DNA of 64,000 nucleotides from Pseudomonas sediminis (GTDB lineage Bacteria > Pseudomonadota > Gammaproteobacteria > Pseudomonadales > Pseudomonadaceae): NCBI RefSeq assembly GCF_039555755.1, contig NZ_CP154631.1, positions 2,852,001-2,916,000 of the forward strand, read 5' to 3'. The position numbers and the translations under genes are program-made. How positions within the stretch are numbered: the stretch's first letter is position 1; every line of letters begins with the position of its first letter. Shown one piece after another: positions 47,691 through 56,437 of this stretch. Under the pieces are notes generated by a model that saw only the letters and a list, made by a program, of their open reading frames with translations, searched no databases and had not been told where the DNA came from.

Positions 47691-48464
47691 TTGCACAAAG
47701 CGCTGCATTACTGCCTGCTCTGGCTATTGGCCGGCACCTGCTACGGTGCCCAGCCAACCTTGACGTTCTGTCATGAGGATCAGAACGCCTACCCTTGGGT
47801 GATGACCGATGGCACAGGCCTCAACCTGGAGCTGCTCAATCTGGTGCAGCAGGCGCTGGCATTGCAGGTGGTGTATGTAGCAGTGCCGTGGAAGCGCTGT
47901 CTGTCGGGCATGCAGCAGGGCCTCTATGACGGTGCTTTCGCTGCCAGCGTCAAATCCGAGCGGCTGCAGATGGGCCATTACCCCACCAATGCCGATGGCC
48001 GCCCGGATGCCGCCAGGCGTTTGCACACCTCGCGTTATACCCTGTACCGCCGTATCGGCAGCGCGGTGTCCTGGGACGGCCAGCGTTTCAGCCAGGTGAA
48101 TGGCCGGGTCGGCTCGCTCAGTGGCTTCTCCATTCGCGATCTGCTGCTGGCGCACGGGCTGGAGGTGGATGAATCGAGTCGCGATCCACTGGCGCTGTTG
48201 CAGATGCTGGTGCACGGTCGGGTCGAGGCCGTTGCCTTGCAGACCATGCGTGGCGATTTCGTCTTGCAGGCCAATCCGCAGTTGGCTCAGCGGGTGGAGA
48301 AACTACCGCAACTGCTCGAGGAAAAGCCCTATTACCTGATGCTGTCCAACGCGCTGCTGGCGCGTGACCCCGAGTTGGCCGAACGAATCTGGGCCGAGGT
48401 GCAGCGTCAGCGCGAGTCGCCGGCCTATCTGGGGCGGGTGGCGACTTACATGTCGCGGCCCTGA
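47691..48464 (+). CDS. Periplasmic solute-binding-like protein (SBP_bac_3 type)
   Basis: 257 residues from a TTG start after GGAG; signal peptide LHYCLLWLLAGTCYG. Solute-binding fold: LTFCHEDQNAYPWVMTDGTGLNLELLNLVQQALAL, YVAVPWKRCLSGMQQGLYDGAFAAS, and VGSLSGFSIRDLL. Two paired cysteines may bridge. Orphan, divergent from the previous one; the 256-nt gap between them (47435-47690) shows no other feature. Confidence 0.78.
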   Translation: MHKALHYCLLWLLAGTCYGAQPTLTFCHEDQNAYPWVMTDGTGLNLELLNLVQQALALQVVYVAVPWKRCLSGMQQGLYDGAFAASVKSERLQMGHYPTNADGRPDAARRLHTSRYTLYRRIGSAVSWDGQRFSQVNGRVGSLSGFSIRDLLLAHGLEVDESSRDPLALLQMLVHGRVEAVALQTMRGDFVLQANPQLAQRVEKLPQLLEEKPYYLMLSNALLARDPELAERIWAEVQRQRESPAYLGRVATYMSRP

Positions 48465-48559
48465 AACGCGCAAAAAACCATGCCGTAGCTATTCCCGCGC
48501 GGCACTGGCATGGCTAGAGTCCGCTGCTTCCAACCTGCATCCATTTGGGTGAATCGCGC

Positions 48560-49804
48560 ATGACCTTCGCTGCCTGGCTGACCCTCGGCCTTTTCGTTCT
48601 CACCTACCTGGGCATGGCCGCTGGCGGCGTTCGCGGCCTGCGTATCGACCGCAGCTGGATCGCCTGCTGCGCGGCAGTGCTGTTGCTGGTCAGCGGTGCG
48701 CTGAGCATGGAGGATGCGGCCCATCATCTCGACCCCGGCGCGTTGTTGCTGCTGTTGGCGTTGATGCTGATCTCGGCGCAGTTCGATTTTTCCGGGGTGT
48801 ATGCCTGGCTCAACCTCTACCTGACCGAGCATGCCGAGCGCCCGGCTGTGCTGCTGATGGGCGTGGTGCTGCTGGGTGGCTTGCTCTCGGCGGTGCTGGT
48901 CAACGACATCGTCGCTTTCGCCCTGACTCCGCTGCTGTGTCGCAGCCTGCATCTGCGCGGGCTGGAGCCGCGGCCGTTTCTGCTGGCGCTGGCGTTATCG
49001 TGCAATGCCGGCTCGGCAGCGAGCCTGATCGGCAACCCGCAGAACATTCTCATTGGCCAGGCCGGTGGTCTGGATTTCTGGGGGTATGTGGCCGTGGCTG
49101 GGCCACCGGCAGTGATCGCGATGGCCATCGTTTATGCGGTGATCTGGCTACAGTGGCGTCATCGCTGGGGTGAGGCCAGGCCGCTGACCGCGGACGATAC
49201 GCCGGTCGAGCATATCTACGGCGCGCACAGCTATCTCAAGCCGCTGCTGGCCAGCCTGGCGCTGCTGGCGCTGTTCGCCACGGCGCTGCCGCGCGAGCTA
49301 TCGGCGCTGTTGATGGCGGTGTTGGTGATGGTGTCGCGGCGGGTGGACAGCCGCGACTACGTGAACAAGGTGGACTGGAACCTGCTGTTGCTGTTCGTGG
49401 GCTTGTTCCTGGTCAGCGGCGCCGCGCTGCAGTTGCCGCAAATGACGCAGGGAGCCACCTGGCTGGCCGAGCACGGGTTGTTGCCGCAGGGCGTGATTTC
49501 GCTGGCGACCTCGTCGCTGCTGGCGAGCAACCTGATCGGCAACGTGCCCTTCGTGGTGTTGCTGCTGGGGCTGATGCCGGAACTGTCGCATTCGGTGCTG
49601 ATCGGCCTGGCGCTGATGTCGACCCTGGCCGGCAACCTGCTATTGATCGGCAGCGTGGTCAACCTGATCGTCGCTGAAGGGGCGAAGCGTCAGGGCGTCA
49701 GGCTTGGTTTCGTCGATTATGCGCGCAGCGGCGTACCGGTGACGCTGCTGAGCATGACGGTGGCCGGGTTGTGGCTGGTGTTGGGTGGCTGGTTGCCCTG
49801 GTAA
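48560..49804 (+). CDS. SLC13/ArsB-like anion or ion permease
   Basis: 414 residues, about eleven membrane segments. An ATG at 48560 is used; a start five codons earlier is possible. Ion transporter superfamily marks: LVNDIVAFALTPLLCRSL and NAGSAASLIGNPQNILIGQAGG, then ASNLIGNVPFVVLLLGL and STLAGNLLLIGSVVNLIVAE, the duplicated S-N-x-x-G-N-P/V hairpins. Substrate cannot be assigned between arsenite, dicarboxylate and Na+ couplings. Confidence 0.85.
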   Translation: MTFAAWLTLGLFVLTYLGMAAGGVRGLRIDRSWIACCAAVLLLVSGALSMEDAAHHLDPGALLLLLALMLISAQFDFSGVYAWLNLYLTEHAERPAVLLMGVVLLGGLLSAVLVNDIVAFALTPLLCRSLHLRGLEPRPFLLALALSCNAGSAASLIGNPQNILIGQAGGLDFWGYVAVAGPPAVIAMAIVYAVIWLQWRHRWGEARPLTADDTPVEHIYGAHSYLKPLLASLALLALFATALPRELSALLMAVLVMVSRRVDSRDYVNKVDWNLLLLFVGLFLVSGAALQLPQMTQGATWLAEHGLLPQGVISLATSSLLASNLIGNVPFVVLLLGLMPELSHSVLIGLALMSTLAGNLLLIGSVVNLIVAEGAKRQGVRLGFVDYARSGVPVTLLSMTVAGLWLVLGGWLPW

Positions 49805-49822
49805 CGGCGTGTAGCGGCGTAG

Positions 49823-49928
49823 GGCGGACTCAGGAGCCTAAGCGAACAGTCCGCCATAGTGGCCGGTCAGAGGATTGTGGTGTGTACTGCTTCGCACCCT
49901 ATTTAGCTACGGATAGCGCCTAGGGTGC
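49823..49928. terminator. Two hairpins between convergent genes
   Basis: GGCGGACT/AGTCCGCC (49823-49855) and GCACCCTA/TAGGGTGC (49894-49928) lie between the ends of the permease and rlmF genes and probably act as a bidirectional terminator. Edges resemble the GTAGGGTGC repeat family. Confidence 0.6.
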
Positions 49929-49948
49929 GTCGTGCGCACCAGCAGGTC

Positions 49949-50950
49949 TCAGCGCCAGCGACTCTTGCTCCAAGCGCTGCGCTCTTCGGCATTCTTGAAC
50001 GTCCAGGCCACCAGGCGGCTCTGCTTCTGCCCCTGCGACATTCCGAGAATACGCACCTCAAGCGCGCCTGACTTGGCCAGCCAGCCCTGTAGCAATTCCA
50101 CATGGCTGCCTTTGGAGACCAGGCTGCTGAACCACAATACCTGCTCAGCCACTTGCGCGCTTTCGTTGGCCATGCGCTTGAGAAAGGCGGCTTCGCCACC
50201 GGGGCACCATAGCTCGGCCGCCTGGCCGCCGAAGTTGAGCACCGGTAGCTTGCGTTTCGGGTCGAGCTTGCCCAGGTTGCGCCACTTGCGCGTGCTGCCA
50301 CGGGTGGCTTCATCGGCGCTGGCGTGGAAGGGCGGGTTGCACAGGGTCAGGTCGACTGCCTCGTTCGATTGCAGCAGACCGAGAAATACGTGCTCGGTAT
50401 TGGCCTGCTGGCGCAATTCGATGCCACCCGCCAACTGCGGATTGGCCCTGATGATGGCGCGCGCAGAGGCCAGCGCCGCGTCTGCGATATCGGCCCCGAG
50501 AAACTGCCAGCCGTACTCGCAATGACCGATCAGTGGGTAGATGCAGTTTGCGCCGACGCCGATATCCAGGGCTTGCACCTTTGCGCCGCGGGGAATCTGC
50601 CCGTCGTTGTCAGTCGCCAGCAGGTCGGCCAGGTTGTGCAGGTAGTCGGCGCGACCGGGAATCGGCGGGCACAGGTAGCCATCGGGAATGTCCCAGTGGC
50701 GGATGCCGTAGTACTGCGTCAGCAGCGCGCGGTTGAACACCTTGACCGCTGCCGGGTTGGCGAAGTCGATGCTTGCATTGCCGTAAGGATTGTTGATGAC
50801 GAAGTCGCCCAGCTCGGGGCTGGCCTTGATCAGCGCGGGGAAGTCGTAACGCCCCTGGTGGCGGTTGCGCGGGTGCAGCTCACCCTTGGCCGGCGCGGTT
50901 TTCACAGCGGCGGGAGTGGGCTTGCGGGGACGTTTCGGCGGCTGGGGCAT
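49949..50950 (-). CDS. rlmF: 23S rRNA (adenine(1618)-N(6))-methyltransferase
   Basis: 333 residues. A basic Pro/Lys-rich N-terminal tail is followed by the RlmF-specific [23 protein letters not shown], the SAM site [18 protein letters not shown], and the catalytic [12 protein letters not shown] motif. It methylates adenine 1618 in 23S rRNA. Confidence 0.93.
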   Translation of the reverse strand: MPQPPKRPRKPTPAAVKTAPAKGELHPRNRHQGRYDFPALIKASPELGDFVINNPYGNASIDFANPAAVKVFNRALLTQYYGIRHWDIPDGYLCPPIPGRADYLHNLADLLATDNDGQIPRGAKVQALDIGVGANCIYPLIGHCEYGWQFLGADIADAALASARAIIRANPQLAGGIELRQQANTEHVFLGLLQSNEAVDLTLCNPPFHASADEATRGSTRKWRNLGKLDPKRKLPVLNFGGQAAELWCPGGEAAFLKRMANESAQVAEQVLWFSSLVSKGSHVELLQGWLAKSGALEVRILGMSQGQKQSRLVAWTFKNAEERSAWSKSRWR

Positions 50951-51004
50951 GAACAGGCTTCGGCGATTCGGGGGCGGGATTTTCCCATAGTCGGGCAGGG
51001 CTTT

Positions 51005-51091
51005 GTAGGAGCGAGCTCTGCTCGCGAATTCGTTGGCCTTCAGCGAACCTGGCCAGCGGCAAAAAGCTTCGCGAGCAGAGCTCGCTCCTAC
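51005..51091. repeat. REP-like hairpin, family B
   Basis: Perfect 24-bp inverted repeat GTAGGAGCGAGCTCTGCTCGCGAA (51005-51028) and complement (51068-51091) around a 39-nt loop, between the divergently placed rlmF start and the end of the downstream SLC13 gene. An identical arm pair is at 60454-60519. Confidence 0.85.
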
Positions 51092-51109
51092 GCTTGGTTA
51101 TCCCCCGCA

Positions 51110-52939
51110 TTACAGCGGAAAGATCAGCGGCACCAGCAGCACGCTGACGATCATCACCAGCAGGGTGAAGGGCACGCCGATGCGCACGAAGTCGCCGAAG
51201 CGGTATTGGCCAGGGCCGAGCACCAGAGTGTTCACCGGCGAGGAGATCGGCGTCATGAACGCGGCCGAGGCAGCCAGTGCGACGGTCATGGCGAAAGGGA
51301 GCGGCGAGGCGCCCAGCGCCTGCGCGGTGGCGATGGCCACCGGCGCCATCAGCACCGCCGTGGCGGTGTTGGAGATGAACAGGCCAATCACTGCGGTCAG
51401 GACGAACAGGCTGGCCAGGATCAGATGTGGCCCGGCATCACCCAGACCGCCGACCAGGCCCTGTACCGCCAGTTCGACGCCTCCGGTCTGCTGCAGCGCC
51501 TGGGCGAAAGGCAGCATGCCGACGATGAGGATCAGCGTCGGCCAGTGGATGGCGCGGTAGGCGCTGTCCAGGTCGATGCAGCGAAACGCGCCCATCAGCA
51601 GGCAGGCGATCAGTGCGGCCTGCACGTTGGGCAGCAGGCCGCTGACCATCAGCAGCACCATCACCGCCAGGCTGAGCAATGCATAGGGCGCCTTGCGTGC
51701 GGCAGGTGCCACCTCGGCCACTTCCGCCGGCAGGCTGAGCACCAGGAAATCGCGGCTCAGCCCCTGCAGGCGGTGTATATCACGCCAGGCGCCGGCTACC
51801 AGCAGGGTGTCTGAAGCCTTGAGTTTCTCGTCCACCAGCACGCCTTCCAGCGCTTGTCCCTGACGACGCAGGCCAACCACGTTGAGCTTGTGCCGCGAAC
51901 GAAAGCCCAGTTCCTGAATGCTCTTGCCCGGCAGTTGCGACTCCGGCGGCAGCGCCACTTCGGCCAGGCCCAGTTCATGGGCGTGCAGGCTGAAATACGA
52001 ATGCGGCAGCGGCATGGGTTCCAGGCCCAGCGCCTGGTAGCTGCCGAGCAGGCCGATGGTGGGGCTGGCGATATCCACCAGCAGTACGTCGCCCGGTTCC
52101 AGCAGGGTATTGCCACTGGCCATCAGCAGCAGGGTGCGCAGGCGCTGGCGGCGTTCGATGGCGATGACGTTGATGCCATGATCACGGCGCAACTGCAGCT
52201 CGTTGAGCACCTGATTGGCCAGGGGCGAGTCGGCGCGCACCTGCAGGCGCCGCTCGCGCTCGCTGAGGCGATAGCGCTCGGCCAGGTCGGCCAGGGTCAG
52301 ACGTGGTGGCTCGGCATTGCCACCTGCTTCGCTGCGTACCAGCCAGCGTCGGGCGATCAGCATGTAACCGATGCCGAGCACCAGCACTGCCAGGCCGATG
52401 GGCGTGAGATCGAAAAAGCCAAAACCATCCAGCCCAGCACGGCGCAGTTCGGCATGCACCACCAGGTTCGGCGGTGTAGCGACCAGCGTCAGCAGGCCGC
52501 TGATCAGCCCGGCAAACGCCAGTGGCATCATCAGTCGTGCCGGGGCTATGCGCAGGCGCGCGGCGACACCGAGCACCACGGGGATGAAGATTGCCACCAC
52601 GCCGGTGGAACTCATCACCGAACCCAGGCCGGCCACGGCCAGCATCAGCAGGATCAGCAGACGCGTTTCGCTGCTGCCCGCTTTGGCCACCAGCCAGTCA
52701 CCCAGGCGGTAGGCGATGCCGGTGCGCACCAGACCGTCGCCGATGATGAACAGCGCGGCGATGAGGATGACGTTGGCGTCGCTGAAACCGGCCAGTGTCT
52801 GTTGCAGGTTGAGTACGCCAGTCAGCGGTAGGGCGACCAGTACCAGCAGGGCGACCACGTCCATGCGTGGCTTACCGATGACGAAAAGAGTGACGGCGCC
52901 GGCCAGCAGGCCTAGCACCCAGAACAGATCCGGATTCAT
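51110..52939 (-). CDS. SLC13-type permease with TrkA-C domains
   Basis: 609 residues. The N-terminal ~180 and C-terminal ~220 residues are membrane halves (GDGLVRTGIAYRLGDWLVA, FAGLISGLLTLVATPPNLVVHAELRRAG; ISNTATAVLMAPVAIATAQAL, SAAFMTPISSPVNTLVLGPGQY). Between them sit two cytoplasmic TrkA-C (RCK_C) domains (LQVRADSPLANQVLNELQLRRDHGINVIAIER and EVALPPESQLPGKSIQELGFRSRHKLNVVGLRR). Substrate is uncertain (sulfate, dicarboxylate or sodium coupling). Next to it are sodium/proton antiporters. Confidence 0.88.
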   Translation of the reverse strand: MNPDLFWVLGLLAGAVTLFVIGKPRMDVVALLVLVALPLTGVLNLQQTLAGFSDANVILIAALFIIGDGLVRTGIAYRLGDWLVAKAGSSETRLLILLMLAVAGLGSVMSSTGVVAIFIPVVLGVAARLRIAPARLMMPLAFAGLISGLLTLVATPPNLVVHAELRRAGLDGFGFFDLTPIGLAVLVLGIGYMLIARRWLVRSEAGGNAEPPRLTLADLAERYRLSERERRLQVRADSPLANQVLNELQLRRDHGINVIAIERRQRLRTLLLMASGNTLLEPGDVLLVDIASPTIGLLGSYQALGLEPMPLPHSYFSLHAHELGLAEVALPPESQLPGKSIQELGFRSRHKLNVVGLRRQGQALEGVLVDEKLKASDTLLVAGAWRDIHRLQGLSRDFLVLSLPAEVAEVAPAARKAPYALLSLAVMVLLMVSGLLPNVQAALIACLLMGAFRCIDLDSAYRAIHWPTLILIVGMLPFAQALQQTGGVELAVQGLVGGLGDAGPHLILASLFVLTAVIGLFISNTATAVLMAPVAIATAQALGASPLPFAMTVALAASAAFMTPISSPVNTLVLGPGQYRFGDFVRIGVPFTLLVMIVSVLLVPLIFPL

Positions 52940-52971
52940 CGTAATTCCCAGGAGATATGGGACGAATTATC

Positions 52972-53268
52972 TCAGGGATAACCGAGCGTGGTTTTGATCT
53001 GCTGCAGGTTAGCGGCGATCCAACGCTTGTCGATCGGCCCCCAGTCGCGAATCTGGTAGTGACCGGCGTTGTTGCGTTCGCCCTCGTTCTGCTCGAACTG
53101 GCAGTCGATATCCAGCTCGGCGAGGGCGGTGAGGGTGTCCTGTGCGGTGCGCCGGGGCATGCCGGTGGCGTCCATCAGTGCCGGCACGCTGACAGCCTGG
53201 CCGCTGTCGATCAGCCAGGCCACGTAGAGGCGGCGGTAGAAGCTGGTGCGGGTCTTGCTCGTCTGCAT
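52972..53268 (-). CDS. Small winged-helix DNA-binding protein
   Basis: 98 residues. A predicted winged-helix/HTH: SFYRRLYVAWLIDSG, VSVPALMDATGMPRRTAQDTLTALAELDIDCQFEQ, and a wing-like GHYQIRDWGPIDKRW. It lies between the SLC13 permease and nhaD on the same strand, only tens of bases from each, so it may regulate this ion-transport group. No characterised relative recalled. Confidence 0.75.
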   Translation of the reverse strand: MQTSKTRTSFYRRLYVAWLIDSGQAVSVPALMDATGMPRRTAQDTLTALAELDIDCQFEQNEGERNNAGHYQIRDWGPIDKRWIAANLQQIKTTLGYP

Positions 53269-53304
53269 GGCAACTTCCTTCTCTGAGCCGAGGGCCGCCG
53301 CGTG

Positions 53305-54681
53305 TCAGGCGGCGAACATCAGCATATAGGTGACGGCACCGGCCAGGTAGCCGATGAAGGCCAGGCCGCTGATCTTCTTCAGGTACCAGATGAAGTTGAT
53401 CTTCTCCATGCCCATGGCCGCCACGCCAGCAGCCGAGCCGATGATCAGGCAACTGCCGCCGGTACCGGCGCAGTAGGCGAGCATTTCCCAGAAGTTGCCG
53501 TTGACCACGAAGTTGCGCAGCCATGGCAGCTCGCTTGCTGCGGCGGCCGCCAGGTTTTCAGGGCTGACAAGTGGATACATCTTCATGGCGCCGGCAACCA
53601 TCGGCACGTTGTCCACCACGGCCGAGAGCATGCCGATGGAGATGGCGATGCTGTAGATATTGCCCAGGCTGTCCTTGAGCAGGGTCGCCACCTGGATCAG
53701 GTGGCCGGCGCTGGACAGCGCGGAAACCGCTAGCAGGATGCCGAGGAAGAACAGCACGCTGGTGATGTCGATACGGCGCAATACGCCCACTACCGACAGC
53801 GGGTCCTTCTCTTCGCTGTTCTTGCTGCGGTGGATGATCTCGGTAGTGATCCACAGCAGGCTGAGGCCGAAGAGGATGCCCATGTATGGCGGCAGATGGG
53901 TGATGGTCTTGAACACCGGCACGAAGATCAACGCACCGAGGCCTAGGCAGAAGACCAGGTTACGCTCGAAGGGCGTGGTCGGGTCGCGACGGCTCTCGGC
54001 GCTTTCCTTGATGCGCGGTTCAGCCACTTCACCCTTGAGGCGGAAGCTCATGATCAGCAGCGGCACCAGCAGGCAGATCAGGCTGGGCAGAAACAGCTTG
54101 GTGATGATGCCGGTGGCGGTGACCTGATTGCCAATCCACAGCATGGTGGTGGTCACGTCACCAATTGGCGACCAGGCGCCGCCGGCGTTGGCGGCGATGA
54201 CCACGATGCCGGCGTAGAACCAGCGCTCGTGGCGGTCGGCGATCAGCTTGCGCAGCAGCGAGATCATCACGATGGTGGTGGCCAGGTTGTCCAGTGCAGC
54301 GGACAGGAAGAAGGTGATCAACCCCACCAGCCACAGCAGGTGCACGCGCTTGTGGGTGCGGATGCGATCGGTGATGACCTTGAAGCCCTCGTGGGCGTCG
54401 ATCAGTTCGACGATGGTCATGGCGCCCATGAGGAAGAACAGGATCTCGGAGATCTCGCCGAGGTGGTGGCGCAGTTCTTCGACCACATGATGGGTGTTGG
54501 TGCTGGAGCCGGCGGTGCCGGTGCCAAGCAGTGGCAGGATGCTGTCGGCGCCAAGAACCAGCAGGGTCCAGGCGATCACGGCGGTGAGCAGGGCGGAGGC
54601 TGCCTTGTCGATCTTTAACGGGTGCTCGAGGGCGATGCACAGGTAGCCGAGGACGAAGACGAGTGCCATCAACGCATACAT
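53305..54681 (-). CDS. nhaD: Sodium:proton antiporter NhaD
   Basis: 458 residues and about 12 to 13 membrane segments. NhaD markers: FFLMGAMTIVELIDAHEGFKVITDRI, LSAALDNLATTIVMISLLRKLI, NAGGAWSPIGDVTTTMLWIGNQV and LSAVVDNVPMVAGAMKMYP. It exports Na+ for protons, mainly in alkaline or salty conditions. NhaC follows on the same strand upstream in transcription, an unusual pairing. Confidence 0.92.
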   Translation of the reverse strand: MYALMALVFVLGYLCIALEHPLKIDKAASALLTAVIAWTLLVLGADSILPLLGTGTAGSSTNTHHVVEELRHHLGEISEILFFLMGAMTIVELIDAHEGFKVITDRIRTHKRVHLLWLVGLITFFLSAALDNLATTIVMISLLRKLIADRHERWFYAGIVVIAANAGGAWSPIGDVTTTMLWIGNQVTATGIITKLFLPSLICLLVPLLIMSFRLKGEVAEPRIKESAESRRDPTTPFERNLVFCLGLGALIFVPVFKTITHLPPYMGILFGLSLLWITTEIIHRSKNSEEKDPLSVVGVLRRIDITSVLFFLGILLAVSALSSAGHLIQVATLLKDSLGNIYSIAISIGMLSAVVDNVPMVAGAMKMYPLVSPENLAAAAASELPWLRNFVVNGNFWEMLAYCAGTGGSCLIIGSAAGVAAMGMEKINFIWYLKKISGLAFIGYLAGAVTYMLMFAA

Positions 54682-54868
54682 GTTCGGAGTTCCGCTCTGA
54701 TTTTTATTAGTGGGGACGTGCCGGAGGGCTGCTGCCAGGCGGGTGAAGATGCCTGAAACAATTGGAAAAAGGGAAGGTTTTTATAGCGAAAGGAGCAAAG
54801 AGATGAGCGTTTTGCTGCTTAATGAGGCGTTCGGGCCGCTGCGCTGACCGGCCCGAACGGCTGTGAAA

Positions 54869-56299
54869 TCAAACGGCAGTCTGCGGTTTGGGCGGCAGCA
54901 GGTAGGCGAGGGCGATGGCCAGCACCGGCATGATCAGGTTGAAGAAGCAGTACGGCAGGTAGCTCAACGTCGCCACGCCTAGCGTCGCGGCCATGTAGGC
55001 GCCGCAGGTATTCCAGGGCACCAGTACCGAGGTCAGGGTGCCGCCGTCTTCCAGAGCGCGTGACAGGTTGGTTGGCGCCAGGCCGCGTTTTTCGTATTCA
55101 GCGCGATACATGCGCCCTGGCAGCACCAGGGCGATGTACTGATCGGCGGTGATGACGTTGGTGCCGATGGTGGTGGTGATGGTGCTGGCGACCAGGCCGC
55201 TGTCGCTGCGCACCAGGCGCAGGGCACTCTGCAACAGGCGCTGCAGCAGACCGAGGCGCTCCAGCACGCCGCCGAAGCACATGGCGCAGATGATCAGCCA
55301 CACAGTGGTGAGCATGCTGGCCATGCCGCCCTTGGACAGCAGGCCATCGAGCTCGGCGTTGCCGCTGGCCGATTCATAACCGGCAAACAGCGCAGTCCAT
55401 ACCGTTTTCAGCGGCGCCAGGGCGCCCGCTTGTGGGTCAGCCAGGCGCGCCATCACCTCCGGCTGGAACACCACTGCGAATACCGCACCGAGCAGGGCGG
55501 CGAGAAACACCGCCGGGAATGCGGCCCACTGGCGCACCGCGAGCAGCAGCAGGAAGGCCACCGGCAGCAGCAGGTGCCAGCCGAGATTGAACTGTGCCTC
55601 CAGCGCGCTCAGCACCTCGGCGATACGGCTGGTGTCATGTTCGGCGCTGGCCTGCTGGCCAAGGGTGAAGAAGATCGCCAGGGCGATCAGCAACGCCGGC
55701 ACCGTGGTGCGCAACATGTTGCGGATATGCGCGAACAGGTCGGCGCCGGCTGCCGCTGGCGCCAGGTTGGTGGTGTCCGATAGTGGCGACAGCTTGTCGC
55801 CGAAGTAGGCGCCGGAAATGATCGCGCCGGCGGTGATCGCCGGGTCCAGCCCCAGGCCTGCTGCCACGCCCATCAGACCGATGCCGAGGGTGCCGGCCAC
55901 CGTCCACGAGCTGCCGATGGACAGCGCGGTGAGCGCGCAGATCAGGCAACTGGTGAGGTAGAAGTACTCGGCGCTGATCAGCTTCAGGCCCAGCCAGATC
56001 ATGGTCGGCACCGTGCCGGCGAGAATCCAGGTGCCGATCAGCGCGCCGACCGCCAGAAGAATCAGGTTGGCTTTCATCGCCATATGGATGCCAGCGAGTA
56101 TGCCTTCTTCGATCTCGGCCCAGCGCAGACCATTCTTCAGGCCGACCAGGCCGGCGACGAAGGCGGCGCTCATCAGCGCGATCTGGTTCGGGCCGCTGGA
56201 GGAGGCGTCACCGAACAGGTAAACGGAGAGGCTGAGCAGCACGACGAGTACGCCAATGGGCAGCAAGGCATCGAGCAGGGAAGGGGAGCGAACAGTCAT
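54869..56299 (-). CDS. nhaC: Na+/H+ antiporter NhaC
   Basis: 476 residues, about 12 membrane segments. NhaC features: GSSWTVAGTLGIGLMGVAAGLGLDPAITAGAIISGAYFGDKLSPLSDTTNLAP and ITTTIGTNVITADQYIALVLPGRMY. Sodium extrusion at high pH or, in some relatives, malate/lactate exchange. It precedes nhaD in transcription order with a 187-nt gap (54682-54868), so they may have separate promoters. Confidence 0.92.
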   Translation of the reverse strand: MTVRSPSLLDALLPIGVLVVLLSLSVYLFGDASSSGPNQIALMSAAFVAGLVGLKNGLRWAEIEEGILAGIHMAMKANLILLAVGALIGTWILAGTVPTMIWLGLKLISAEYFYLTSCLICALTALSIGSSWTVAGTLGIGLMGVAAGLGLDPAITAGAIISGAYFGDKLSPLSDTTNLAPAAAGADLFAHIRNMLRTTVPALLIALAIFFTLGQQASAEHDTSRIAEVLSALEAQFNLGWHLLLPVAFLLLLAVRQWAAFPAVFLAALLGAVFAVVFQPEVMARLADPQAGALAPLKTVWTALFAGYESASGNAELDGLLSKGGMASMLTTVWLIICAMCFGGVLERLGLLQRLLQSALRLVRSDSGLVASTITTTIGTNVITADQYIALVLPGRMYRAEYEKRGLAPTNLSRALEDGGTLTSVLVPWNTCGAYMAATLGVATLSYLPYCFFNLIMPVLAIALAYLLPPKPQTAV

Positions 56300-56325
56300 G
56301 GGTGTTCCGGGAAATCAAACTAACC

Positions 56326-56384
56326 GTGGGAGGGGCTTCAGCCGCGACTTTGCCGTTAAAGCTCGCAGCTGAAGCCCCTCCCAC
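56326..56384. repeat. REP-like hairpin, family A
   Basis: GTGGGAGGGGCTTCAGCCGCGA (56326-56347) pairs imperfectly with TCGCAGCTGAAGCCCCTCCCAC (56363-56384). It lies between the nhaC start and the valS end, next to the valS terminator. Same family as 655-704 and 32951-33011. Confidence 0.75.
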
Positions 56385-56417
56385 AAAAAACAAACCCGCG
56401 CCGGTTGGGGCGCGGGT
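56385..56417 (-). terminator. Rho-independent terminator of valS
   Basis: On the minus strand, ACCCGCGCC / GGCGCGGGT stem (56394-56417) with a six-base loop followed by TTTGTTTTTTG. Clear intrinsic terminator 20 bases after the valS stop. Confidence 0.9.
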
Positions 56418-56437
56418 CTGTGGGTGTCGCGCGGTGA

